The notes beneath the pieces are model-generated. The model ran no database searches. It was not told where the DNA came from and saw nothing but the letters and a program-made list of their open reading frames with translations. A stretch of 64,000 nucleotides of DNA, from NCBI RefSeq assembly GCF_040706555.1, contig NZ_JAPDRH010000004.1, positions 124,001 to 188,000 of the forward strand. The letters are read 5' to 3'. This document shows, in pieces, positions 47,128-55,696 of the stretch. How positions within the stretch are numbered: the first letter of the stretch is position 1; the number at the start of each line of letters is the position of its first letter. Both the position numbers and the translations under genes were made by a program. Origin of the DNA: Lentisalinibacter salinarum (lineage in GTDB: Bacteria; Pseudomonadota; Gammaproteobacteria; Steroidobacterales; Woeseiaceae).

Positions 47128-49236
47128 CTACGGCGTGGCGCAACGGGGCAGCGTGCAAAGCAACACACACTGGCGCGCGTCGTTCACGTCGATCGTTCCG
47201 CTACCGTCGTTATCTCTCGGGTCATCCGGTCCGGAGGCAGGCTGGTTTCTCGCTGCCGTGATCAAGCCGATGTCGATCCGATCGACATCACCATCCTCGT
47301 CGATGTCGCAGCGGAGTCCGCCTTCCTCTTCCCAGATCTTCTCGACGATATTCGACTCCAGATTGCCGATGAAGGCCTGGATGTTGTCCGTGCCGGGCGT
47401 GCCGTCGCTGGTATAGGTGAAGCTCGCTTCACCGTCACCATTGGTCACGGCCGAGCCGGAGGCGCCAGCGTTCGGTCCGCTGATTACCTCGAACTCGATC
47501 GTCGTGCCCGGGATCGGCGAATCATTCGCCGATTCTGCCGTCGCGGTCACGGTGTGATCCGTTCCCACCGGGTTCGTCGCCGTGAAAGGTGTCAGACCGA
47601 CCGTGGCGAATTTCACCGGGTCGGGCAGCACCAATGCCACCGGCGAGAGGATCAATTCGGCGATCGCGACGTTCGCAGCCGGGGAGTTGTCGATGGCGGA
47701 GAAAGCCATTGTCCCCCAGTTGCCGCCCGTCGGAGACGTCGGGTTGGTCTGGTTGGCGATCAGCCAATCGACGTAGTCGGCGTACCAGTCGTTCTCCGGT
47801 ATCGCACCGGGTCCTGCCGGGCGATTGACGCCGGGCAGGGTCTGGGTACCGACCAGGCGCAAGCCCTTGAAGGCGTTGTACATCGAGTACGCACAGGCGT
47901 GGTTGTAATCGAAGTTCGCCGGAGAGCCGAGGCGACAGCGCCACGACGACGAGAACAAGGCAGTCGGACCGCCATTCCACCGGTCGCTGAGATACGTCTC
48001 CACGTCAGAGCGGGAGACGCCGCTGGCCGTGGCATTAAGGCCGGCGAAGAACAGGCTCTGGAGGCCGACGCCGCCTTTCTCGATACCAACGGAGTTGTTG
48101 GAGATCGGATTTCCGTCACTCTGATAGTCGTACGAGCCGTCGACGTTCAGACTGGCGTCCGCCGCGAAAGCATGTTCGGTCTTCACGAAATCCGGGATCG
48201 TGATGCCCGCCGCCTCTGCATCGAGCAGTCCGAGCAGCACCCAGCCGACGGTCGAGCCGTCACTGCTGAACGCATTGAAGTTGTAATACCAGCCGCCACG
48301 ACCGGTTCGCTCGGGCTCGATTTGTCCGAATACGAGTGCGTTGGCCATCCGCTGCAGAATTTCACCGTAGCTCTTGCCATCGATGAAGCTGGTGTAGATG
48401 CTGCTCGCTTCGGTATTGGTGCGGTTGAGTGCGCCGCTGCCGGCGAGTGCCAGCACGGCGACACCGGTGGAGTAGTTCTGGTGGAACGTATCATGGCGCC
48501 TCTCGAACAGGCCGACGCATTCGTCACCGTCGGCCGGCACGCCGACACAGGGGTCGCCCGCAGCCTGTGGTGAGAGCTGGATTTCCGCCAGGTTCGTCAG
48601 GATACGATTGATGCCGCGGCGCACGATGTACTTCTCGTAGATACCGGTCGGCGGCGTATTGTCGTTCGAAAGCCGATACCCCTGGTTCTCGAAAGCCAGC
48701 ACCACGAATGAGGTATAGGGGTTCCGCCAGGTGCCGCCGGCCCATTCGGTCGTCGTTCCCGCCGGGAAGTTCGCGGCCCGATTCTCCTGATTGACCCACA
48801 ACCATCGAAGACCGTCCTCGATCGCCATGTTGATACGGACGCCACGCTCGGTGCGGTCGTCGATCAGAGCCGGATCAAAAACGGCGATCTCCGCCGTGTC
48901 CGATTCCGCGCCTACCGTCAGGGTGGCGGTATAGCTCGCTTCGGCACCGTAGTTACAGACAAAGGGAATATAGGATCCGTCGGTGACGGTTCCGTTCTGG
49001 GTGGTCCCGTTACCGCAATCGATCGTGTAATTGGCCCCCGCCTGATCTGTGGCGCCCCATACGACGATATCCTCGCCGACGAGCCCTTCTCTGTCGGGCA
49101 TCATCAGCGTTTCGGAGACAGCGAATCCAGGCACTAGCAGCAGCAACGCGAAGGCGATCGCCAGAGGCCGACGGCGCGTCGGCTCGTGGCGGGATTCGTG
49201 CAATCGCTCTGCTGTTTTACATAACAGCTTTTTCAT
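47128..49236 (-). CDS. Dockerin-bearing alpha/alpha-barrel exported protein
   Basis: A 702-aa secreted protein. The signal peptide ends near residue 42. A PKD/Ig-like domain covers about 45-120. A prenyltransferase/squalene-cyclase-type alpha/alpha region spans about 130-540 (RINMAIEDGLRWLWVNQ, RGGWYYNFNAFSSDGSTVGW, GGNWGTMAFSAID). A Big/filamin-type Ig domain covers about 550-635. A C-terminal type I dockerin has two calcium loops: DIDEDGDVDRID and DNDGSGTIDVND. The dockerin should bind a cohesin, and the adjacent PEP-CTERM gene encodes a cohesin-like domain, so this protein is probably held at the cell surface. A sigma-54-like element and a hairpin lie in its leader. Confidence 0.85.
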   Translation of the reverse strand: MKKLLCKTAERLHESRHEPTRRRPLAIAFALLLLVPGFAVSETLMMPDREGLVGEDIVVWGATDQAGANYTIDCGNGTTQNGTVTDGSYIPFVCNYGAEASYTATLTVGAESDTAEIAVFDPALIDDRTERGVRINMAIEDGLRWLWVNQENRAANFPAGTTTEWAGGTWRNPYTSFVVLAFENQGYRLSNDNTPPTGIYEKYIVRRGINRILTNLAEIQLSPQAAGDPCVGVPADGDECVGLFERRHDTFHQNYSTGVAVLALAGSGALNRTNTEASSIYTSFIDGKSYGEILQRMANALVFGQIEPERTGRGGWYYNFNAFSSDGSTVGWVLLGLLDAEAAGITIPDFVKTEHAFAADASLNVDGSYDYQSDGNPISNNSVGIEKGGVGLQSLFFAGLNATASGVSRSDVETYLSDRWNGGPTALFSSSWRCRLGSPANFDYNHACAYSMYNAFKGLRLVGTQTLPGVNRPAGPGAIPENDWYADYVDWLIANQTNPTSPTGGNWGTMAFSAIDNSPAANVAIAELILSPVALVLPDPVKFATVGLTPFTATNPVGTDHTVTATAESANDSPIPGTTIEFEVISGPNAGASGSAVTNGDGEASFTYTSDGTPGTDNIQAFIGNLESNIVEKIWEEEGGLRCDIDEDGDVDRIDIGLITAARNQPASGPDDPRDNDGSGTIDVNDARQCVLLCTLPRCATP

Positions 49237-49571
49237 TTTCCAACCCCCACCGGGTTACGTGGTTTGTGAAGGAGCGCTTGCGCCCACCGCGTCGCGCTCC
49301 ACGCAGGGCAGGAGATGCATCAACCGTGCCAGTCGAGATGACAACCTTGAATCAATAACTTGTCACTCACGAGGCCGCGCTGCTGTAAAGCAGTTCGACA
49401 CGAATCTGGAATCAGTCTAAAGCTGATGAAGCGTTCAGTGGTCGATAACTATCTGTTCTCGGGAGAAATATCGGCTGACGGAGGGGTGGGTCGATCGTTC
49501 TGATCGAATGTAAAAAAATCTGAGTGGGGAAGGGGAGCAGGTGGAACGGGCGCCCGCGGGCAACGACTGCT
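49237..49571. other. Leader and control region of the dockerin gene
   Basis: No gene. From the start codon outward it holds a GGGGG-containing ribosome site, a hairpin GGAGCGC/GCGCTCC (49271-49300) in the predicted leader, the sigma-54-like element at 49317-49331, and an AT-richer stretch to 49500. That stretch is a plausible place for an activator-binding site, but no clear palindrome is seen there. The DUF3303 gene ends at 49572. Confidence 0.5.
49317..49331 (-). promoter_or_regulatory. Sigma-54 promoter of the dockerin gene
   Basis: The minus strand reads TGGCACG-GTTG-ATGC: a perfect -24 part, with one mismatch (A for T) next to the -12 GC. Transcription should start near 49305, with a leader of about 70 bases containing a hairpin. 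Confidence 0.62.
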
Positions 49572-49841
49572 TCAGCTGGCTTCCCAACCGGAAAGTTCGC
49601 GAACGGGCACGATCTCTATGTCCACATAGGGCCGAAACGGCGCCTGGATGGATTCGATCTGGCTTTGTTCCTCGGCCTCCATCAGCGCAAACGTCCGCGA
49701 CTGGTCGAGCGCGCCCCAGTCTGCGTGCAGCGTTACGCCTTCAGGAATATCGGCATAGAAATTCTTTGCCAGTTCACCGAGTTTCTGGAATTCGTCGGCG
49801 GAGAGATCGGTGCGCGTGCGGTTAATCAGCATGAACAACAT
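49572..49841 (-). CDS. DUF3303-like small protein
   Basis: An 89-aa soluble protein (MLFMLINRTRTDLSADEF...PEGVTLHADWGAL...FALMEAEEQSQIESIQAPF...VDIEIVPV, shown in parts). It matches the ferredoxin-like alpha/beta-barrel type of DUF3303 proteins, which form dimers and are of unknown function. The ending IEIVPVRELSGWE is typical. It is encoded 16 bases downstream of the VTT membrane protein on the same strand, probably as an operon. Confidence 0.75.
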   Translation of the reverse strand: MLFMLINRTRTDLSADEFQKLGELAKNFYADIPEGVTLHADWGALDQSRTFALMEAEEQSQIESIQAPFRPYVDIEIVPVRELSGWEAS

Positions 49842-49857
49842 GATTCTTGCTCCTTGG

Positions 49858-50445
49858 TCAGGAAGCCCAACGCCAGATCGCCCAGGCGACTACAGGCAAG
49901 AGCATGGGAATGAACAGACCGGGGCCCAGGAGGGCATCCGGGAGCAGCATGGCTCCGTTGGCAGCCAGCACCGCCGCATAGATCACGTTGCCGGCGAAAG
50001 CGATGCCGAGGTAATGCGCAACCGGCATCCGGCTTGCGCCGGCCGCGATGGCCACTGCCTCCGCCAGTACCGGAACAGGCCGGCTGAGGAAGACGATGAG
50101 CAGCGTAGGAACCTCGGGCAGATCGGCGCCAACGCGGCGCAGCGCGAGGCGGCCCAGGAAATAGCCCGCCGCGTGACCGGCCGTGAGACCGACCAGCGCG
50201 ATCAGGAAACCCGGCGCCAGCCCCAGACGCGCGCCGAGCAGCGTGCCGATGATGCTGGAGGGCAGGGGGAGGATAATGTCTCCCAGAAGCAGACCGCCCC
50301 CGGTCAGTCCGAACAGCCAGGCATTCTCGTCTGTGGCCGAGAGCCACCTCTCGCCCGGCATTTCGCCGATTATGGCAAATGGTAGGATCGGGACGAGCAA
50401 CGCGACTATAATCGTGAGAAATTGCCGGTGGCGTTTCTTCTGCAT
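49858..50445 (-). CDS. VTT/DedA-like inner-membrane protein
   Basis: A 195-aa membrane protein with five or six helices. The central part LLLGDIILPLPSSIIGTLLGARLG (in segments GDIILPLPSS and GTLLGARLG) followed by GHAAGYFLGRLALRR is the SNARE-associated/VTT motif with the re-entrant loop residues. SRPVPVLAEAVAIAAGASRM matches the second half of the family signature (R-P-x-P). DedA relatives act as lipid scramblases or in membrane homeostasis. It is divergent from the radical SAM operon. Confidence 0.85.
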   Translation of the reverse strand: MQKKRHRQFLTIIVALLVPILPFAIIGEMPGERWLSATDENAWLFGLTGGGLLLGDIILPLPSSIIGTLLGARLGLAPGFLIALVGLTAGHAAGYFLGRLALRRVGADLPEVPTLLIVFLSRPVPVLAEAVAIAAGASRMPVAHYLGIAFAGNVIYAAVLAANGAMLLPDALLGPGLFIPMLLPVVAWAIWRWAS

Positions 50446-50548
50446 CGGTTACGGCTCTTCGGACCGGCGTGTCTGACGGGCAGAATAATAGCACCAGGGC
50501 ACGGCTTCCCGGCCCGTGGTCAACAATAAGCAGCCAGGGAGGTATGAC

Positions 50549-51787
50549 ATGTCCACCGAGAAGCTGCAGGGCTCGCCGGCGCTGAAGACCGGCGTCATGT
50601 TCGAGGGCATCCGCTACACGGATGCGCTCGGCGCGGCGGCAGAGCACTCACTGCCCAACTACTACCCGTATCGCTTCAAGCAGGGCGAGCGCGATCCCAC
50701 CGGCGCCGGGAAGGCGAATATCCCCTACCTCATCAATACGGCGGACGATACGCTCATCCGTGTGCTAGGCAACGGCGATTCGAACTGGTCGGTGAGCGGC
50801 GACCGCGACAGTGGCTACCGTCTCGTGCATGACGAGCGTCCGGACGAAGCCATAGAAATCAGCTTCGAGCCATTGCATGACTGGATGCAGGCCGAGACCT
50901 CGGACGGGTTTCCCATCGCGAGGGCCGGCGTCAGCACTCACGGCGACATGATGGTCATCAATGTGGCCCCCGGTTGTGAGTATTTCCTGCACAAGGCCGA
51001 CGGCAAGTCCATGCGCTGTACATTCTGCTCGTACGGCGCGCCGGATCAGCGTACGGCACACCTCGGCCAGGTTGCAGGACAGGTGGAGATTCCGGATCTG
51101 ACGCTGCTGCGCATGCGCGAAGCGATGGCTGCGGTAATGGCGGAGAACACGATTCGCCACATTTACCTGGTTGGCGGTTCACTCAGCGATCCGGCGCAGG
51201 AGGGGGAGCGCTTCCTCAAGCTCGCGCGGGCTGCGCAGGCGGCGAATCCGGACAATATCCCCGTGACGCTCGGCTCCGGCGCGCTGCCGGACGAGATTCT
51301 GCGGCAATTCCACGAAGAGGGGCTGGTTGACGCGGTCTGTTTCAACCTGGAAGTCTGGTCCGAGGATCTGTTCTCGCGCGTCTGCCCCGGCAAACATCGT
51401 TACGTCGGCTACGGGCGCTGGATCGAGTCCCTCGAGCAAGCCGTGAGCCTGTGGGGCCGCGGGCGCGTCTACTCCGCAATGGTGGCAGGCATCGAACTCG
51501 AGCCGGAGTTCGACATGGAGTGGCGGGAGGCGGCGGATCTTGCGGTCCGCGGCGTCGAAGACCTGTGTTCGCGGGGCATTATTCCCATCTATTCTCTTTA
51601 CTACCCCGTCGGTGGCAAGGACCGGTCAGACTACCAGAGCCGTCTGCGGAATTATTTCGAGCACCTGGTGCTGAATTACCGGGATATCCGCCGTCGCCAC
51701 GGGCTCAGCGTCTGGCAGGGCTTCATGTGCCATCGTTGCGCCTACATGCAGCTCGAATGCGACCTGGACCGACAGGAGGCCCGATGA
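50549..51787 (+). CDS. Radical SAM enzyme with wide-spaced cysteine motif
   Basis: A 412-aa protein from ATG 50549, preceded by AGGGAGG. The cluster-binding cysteines read C-x14-C-x2-C (GCEYFLHK...MRCTFCSYG), wider than the usual C-x3-C-x2-C, and a TIM-barrel core follows (IYLVGGSLSD, VTLGSGALPDEIL, VCFNLEVWS). The C-terminus has another cysteine set (GFMCHRCAYMQLEC) that could bind an auxiliary cluster. The reaction is unknown. Its stop overlaps the methyltransferase start (ATGA), and a YdjY-domain protein and TonB receptor follow, so a small-molecule modification or uptake route is likely. Confidence 0.82.
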   Translation: MSTEKLQGSPALKTGVMFEGIRYTDALGAAAEHSLPNYYPYRFKQGERDPTGAGKANIPYLINTADDTLIRVLGNGDSNWSVSGDRDSGYRLVHDERPDEAIEISFEPLHDWMQAETSDGFPIARAGVSTHGDMMVINVAPGCEYFLHKADGKSMRCTFCSYGAPDQRTAHLGQVAGQVEIPDLTLLRMREAMAAVMAENTIRHIYLVGGSLSDPAQEGERFLKLARAAQAANPDNIPVTLGSGALPDEILRQFHEEGLVDAVCFNLEVWSEDLFSRVCPGKHRYVGYGRWIESLEQAVSLWGRGRVYSAMVAGIELEPEFDMEWREAADLAVRGVEDLCSRGIIPIYSLYYPVGGKDRSDYQSRLRNYFEHLVLNYRDIRRRHGLSVWQGFMCHRCAYMQLECDLDRQEAR

Positions 51788-52803
51788 CGGCAAATCCGGA
51801 ACAAGCGTCGCATCCGGATCCATCCGGCATCATGGCACTCAGCACGGCCTATTGGGGGTCGCAGACACTCATCACCGCAAACCGCCTCGGCGTCTTCGAT
51901 ATTCTCCAGGGTGGAGCGCGGCCGGCAGTGGAGGTTGCCGGGGAGTTGGGGCTCGATGAGCGCATGACCGAACTTTTTCTGAATGCGCTGGCGGGGCTCG
52001 GACTTCTCGACAAGGCGGGGGAGCGATACGGCAACAGTCGCGTGAGCCAGGTATTCCTCACATCGGCGAGTCCGGCTTCCATGCGCGACTCACTGCGGTT
52101 CATGGACGATCTCTACGCCACCTGGGGCGATCTCGAGAATGCCTTGAGAAGCGGCGAGCCGGCAAAGGCGCCCGAGACTTATCTGGGCGGTGACGAGGCG
52201 CAGACCCGGAATTTCGTGCGCAGCATGCACGACCGCGCGCTCGCCATCGGCCGCGGCCTGGTGGAGGTGGTGGATCCGGACGGGCGGACGCGTCTGCTCG
52301 ATGTCGGCGGCGGTCCTGGTACGTTCTCGGCGCTGCTCACCGAGCGTCATCCCCAGCTCGAAGCCGATGTGCTCGAACTGGAGGGCGTGGCCGCCGTGGC
52401 GGAACAGATCCTCGCCGAGACCGGTGCCGCGGATCGGGTACGGATGATCCGCGGCGACTACCACACCAGCGAGTTCGGTACCGGTTACGACATGGTGCTC
52501 ATGAGCGGCATGTTCCACCGCGAGAGTGCGGAGAACTGCCGCAGGCTGATTGCCAAGTCTGCTGCCTGCCTCGAGCCGGGCGGACTGCTGGTCGTGACCG
52601 ACGTGTTCACGGACCCCGATGGCACCACTCCCGAGTTTTCGGCGCTGTTCGGCATGACGATGATGCTGACCGCACCCGACGGCTGCGTACACGCCGATTC
52701 CGACGTGGCCGATTGGATGCAGGACGCCGGGTTCTCGACAGTCGAGCGGCGGCCGTTCCCGCCGCCGATGCCGCATCGGGTGATATCCGGTACGAAGAAG
52801 TGA
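51784..52803 (+). CDS. SAM-dependent O-methyltransferase-like protein
   Basis: A 339-aa protein. The N-terminal winged-helix dimerisation part (ITANRLGVFDILQGG...LDERMTELFLNALAGLGLL) is followed by the Rossmann methyltransferase fold with motif I LLDVGGGPGTFS and the acidic ADVLELEG at the second strand. MFHRESAENCRRLI stands where small-molecule O-methyltransferases have their catalytic His. LEPGGLLVVTDVF is the post-motif strand. It is of the acetylserotonin/BchU type. It is translationally coupled to the radical SAM gene by ATGA, which fixes the start at 51784. Its substrate is presumably the same unknown compound. Confidence 0.88.
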   Translation: MTANPEQASHPDPSGIMALSTAYWGSQTLITANRLGVFDILQGGARPAVEVAGELGLDERMTELFLNALAGLGLLDKAGERYGNSRVSQVFLTSASPASMRDSLRFMDDLYATWGDLENALRSGEPAKAPETYLGGDEAQTRNFVRSMHDRALAIGRGLVEVVDPDGRTRLLDVGGGPGTFSALLTERHPQLEADVLELEGVAAVAEQILAETGAADRVRMIRGDYHTSEFGTGYDMVLMSGMFHRESAENCRRLIAKSAACLEPGGLLVVTDVFTDPDGTTPEFSALFGMTMMLTAPDGCVHADSDVADWMQDAGFSTVERRPFPPPMPHRVISGTKK

Positions 52804-52805
52804 GT

Positions 52806-53537
52806 ATGCGAGCGGGCACGCTGCTATTGCTGCTGCTCGGTCTGAGCGCCGGTCCCGCCTTCGCGGCGGGCCCCTCGGACTCCACCGGCAGCGCGGCGCC
52901 CGCCATTGACATCGAGGATCTCGGCGACGGTCTGATAAGGGCCGGCAATATTCTGATCGACAAACCGGCAGGGCGTTTCAGCGTACCGGGCCGGATCATG
53001 GTCGTGGACAAGCCGCTCGAATATATCGCCGTGGCGGATGGGGGCTACAAGGCGTACGAGAGCCTCCTGGAACTCGAAACGACCGGCACCGCGTTCAAAC
53101 TCGCGTGCATATTGATCGGTCTCGATGACTCGACAAGCGTCAAGCCGAGGCGCCAGTTCGACGACCGGGAGGCTGAGGGTGACGCTGTGGCACTGTGGAT
53201 CAGCTGGGACGGCGGAGACGGGATTACGAGCGTCCCGGCGGAGAAGGCGCTGCTGGAGGGCGGCTCCGTATTCGGTGACGGAGGGTGGGTATACACGGGG
53301 TCCGTCGAAACGGATCCTGCCAGTGGCCTGCTTGCGGACGCCATCGGGTCGCTCATCAGCTTCGTCCACGATCCTGTGGCGGTCATCGATCACCGCACGG
53401 GTGCCGGCATCGGGGCGTACGGGTCGATAACGGGGAACGCCGAGCTATTGCCACCGGAAGGGGCCCCGGTGACGCTCAGCGTTGTGGTACGGGAATTGCA
53501 AGGTGGGGAGGAAGCCAAGACGACAACAGGAGAGTAG
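52806..53537 (+). CDS. YdjY-domain exported protein
   Basis: A 243-aa protein with a signal peptide (LLLLLLGLSAGPAFA). The central part FSVPGRIMVVDKPLEYIAVADGG...YESLLELETTGTAFKLACILIGLDD (seen in segments) matches the YdjY domain, found in exported proteins next to radical SAM or ferredoxin-type genes; its function is not known. The C-terminal 60 residues are less conserved. ATG 52806 was chosen; a GTG at 52800 overlapping the methyltransferase stop (GTGA) is an equal alternative. It is 5 bases from the TonB receptor gene. Confidence 0.8.
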   Translation: MRAGTLLLLLLGLSAGPAFAAGPSDSTGSAAPAIDIEDLGDGLIRAGNILIDKPAGRFSVPGRIMVVDKPLEYIAVADGGYKAYESLLELETTGTAFKLACILIGLDDSTSVKPRRQFDDREAEGDAVALWISWDGGDGITSVPAEKALLEGGSVFGDGGWVYTGSVETDPASGLLADAIGSLISFVHDPVAVIDHRTGAGIGAYGSITGNAELLPPEGAPVTLSVVVRELQGGEEAKTTTGE

Positions 53538-53542
53538 GTCCG

Positions 53543-55696
53543 ATGAGAACGACAAGAACCGCGATCTTCGGCGCGACCGCTATGCTCGCGCTGGGGGGGA
53601 GCGCACTCGCCGCCGAGGGGGCAGCGGGCCAAAGCGCCGGCGACGTGGACGCCTATGACATCGAGGAGATCGTGGTCACGGCCTCGCGGCGCGAGCAGAG
53701 CGCGTTCGACGAACCTTTCATGATCAACGCCCGCGGCATGGAGGAGCTGCAGAGCGTCCGCCAGGTGCGCACCATCCCGGACGCGCTCCGCGACCTGCCC
53801 GGCATCATGATCCAGAAGACGGCTCACGGCCAGGGCTCCCCCTATATCCGCGGCTTCACCGGGCTGCGGACGCTGTTCCTGATCGACGGGATCCGGCTCA
53901 ATAACTCCATCTTCCGGGAAGGTCCCAACCAGTACTGGAATACGGTGGACCCGCTGAGCGCCTACCGCCTCGAAGTGGTGAAAGGGCCCACCTCGGTGCT
54001 CTACGGCAGCGATGCCATCGGCGGTACCGTCAATGCCATCAGCCGCAGTTACCGCGATACCGCGGATGCCGGCGCGCCCGGAGGATCCCGGACCCGGCTG
54101 TATGCCCGGGGCGCGACCGCCGAGAACTCCGTCGTGCTGCGGCCGGAGATCGGCTACGCGGGCGAGCGCTTCGACGTCATCGCCGCGGTGACTTTGAAGG
54201 ACTTCGGCGATATGGAGGGCGGCAGCGACGTCGGCGAACAGGAGAAGACCGGCTACGAGGAACGCAACGGCGAGCTCAAGCTGTACTTCGATCTGGCCGA
54301 GAATCAGCAGCTCGTGGCGGGCCTGCAGTCCGTGGACCAGGACGACGCCTGGCGCTCCCACCGGACCGTTTTCGGCTTCAGCTGGGAGGGCACGACGATC
54401 GGAAACGAACTCCGACGCTCGCTGGACCAGAAGCGCGTGCTGGGTTACCTGCAGTATCGGGCACAGGACCTGGCGCCATGGGCCGAGGAGCTGACCCTCA
54501 GCCTCTCCCATCATGCGCAGGAAGAGGAGCGCTTCCGCATCCGCTCCGACGGGCGCATCGATATCCAGGGCGTCGACGTCGGCACCACCGGCCTGTTCGG
54601 CAACCTGATCATACCGAGCAGCCTCGGCACCTTGACCACCGGCCTCGAGTTCTACCGCGACGACGTGGACTCCTACCGCACGGATTACAATGCCGACGGC
54701 ACCGTGCGCGCCGTGCGTATCCAGGGCCCGGTGGCGGACGACGCGACCTACGACACCGCCGCCGCCTTCGTTCAGGATCAGATCGCCGTCGCCGACGGCA
54801 CCGACCTGATCCTCGGCCTCCGCTATACGCGGGCCGAGGCGGACGCCGGCCGGGTCGAGGATCCGCTGACCGGCGATCCGACGAGCATCAGCGACAGCTG
54901 GGATGCGCTCACGGCAAGTGCCCGGTTCACCCATCGCCTCGGTGCGGCCGGCCGGGCGAGGCTGTTCGGCGGCATCTCTCAGGGCTTCCGGGCGCCCAAT
55001 CTCTCGGACATCACCCGCCTGGATACCGCGCGCAGCAACGAGATCGAGACGCCGGTCCGAGACCTGGATTCCGAGCAGTTCCTGAACTACGAGCTCGGCC
55101 TGAAGTGGGTCGACGAACACTGGTCGGGCCAGGCGGCGGTGTTCTATACCGACATCGAAGACATGATCATCCGCACGCCCACGGGTGAGATCATCGCCGG
55201 CAACAACGAGGTCACGAAGCGCAACTCCGGTGCCGGCTACGTGCAGGGCATCGAGGCGCAGGCCCGCTACCGGTTGGACGACCAGTGGTCCGTGTTCGGC
55301 AACTTCACCTGGCTGGATGGCGAGGTCGACACGTTCCCGACATCGGATGCATCACCCGTGCGCGAGCCCATCGATCGTCTGATGCCGGTGACCGCCCACG
55401 CGGGCGTCCACTGGCAGCCCGCGGGCGCGCCCTGGTGGCTCGAGGGTCAGGTCAGCTATGCCGGCGAGGCCGACGACCTCTCCAGCCGAGATGCCGGTGA
55501 TACCGACCGCATCCCGCCGGGTGGCACGCCGGACTACGCCGTATTCACGCTGCGGGGCGGTTGGGAGTTGTCGCAGTCGGTCCGCCTCTCCCTGGCGCTG
55601 GAGAACCTCACCGACGAGGATTACCGCGTCCATGGCTCCGGCGTGAACGAGCCGGGCCGCAACCTGGTGCTCTCGGTCTTCTGGCAACCCATGTAG
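53543..55696 (+). CDS. TonB-dependent receptor, haemoglobin/siderophore class
   Basis: A 717-aa outer-membrane receptor. The signal peptide is residues 1-23. A TonB-box-like EEIVVTASRREQ comes next. The plug has LRDLPGIMIQKTAHGQGSPYIRGFTG, LFLIDGIRLNNSIF and VVKGPTSVLYGSDAIGGTVN (each seen in part). Barrel strands lead to a terminal LVLSVFWQPM, an atypical end without a final Phe. GFRAPNLSD is the usual motif of haem/siderophore receptors. The last gene of the radical SAM operon, it probably imports the product or substrate of that route. The TAG stop is supplied by a REP unit. Confidence 0.9.
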   Translation: MRTTRTAIFGATAMLALGGSALAAEGAAGQSAGDVDAYDIEEIVVTASRREQSAFDEPFMINARGMEELQSVRQVRTIPDALRDLPGIMIQKTAHGQGSPYIRGFTGLRTLFLIDGIRLNNSIFREGPNQYWNTVDPLSAYRLEVVKGPTSVLYGSDAIGGTVNAISRSYRDTADAGAPGGSRTRLYARGATAENSVVLRPEIGYAGERFDVIAAVTLKDFGDMEGGSDVGEQEKTGYEERNGELKLYFDLAENQQLVAGLQSVDQDDAWRSHRTVFGFSWEGTTIGNELRRSLDQKRVLGYLQYRAQDLAPWAEELTLSLSHHAQEEERFRIRSDGRIDIQGVDVGTTGLFGNLIIPSSLGTLTTGLEFYRDDVDSYRTDYNADGTVRAVRIQGPVADDATYDTAAAFVQDQIAVADGTDLILGLRYTRAEADAGRVEDPLTGDPTSISDSWDALTASARFTHRLGAAGRARLFGGISQGFRAPNLSDITRLDTARSNEIETPVRDLDSEQFLNYELGLKWVDEHWSGQAAVFYTDIEDMIIRTPTGEIIAGNNEVTKRNSGAGYVQGIEAQARYRLDDQWSVFGNFTWLDGEVDTFPTSDASPVREPIDRLMPVTAHAGVHWQPAGAPWWLEGQVSYAGEADDLSSRDAGDTDRIPPGGTPDYAVFTLRGGWELSQSVRLSLALENLTDEDYRVHGSGVNEPGRNLVLSVFWQPM

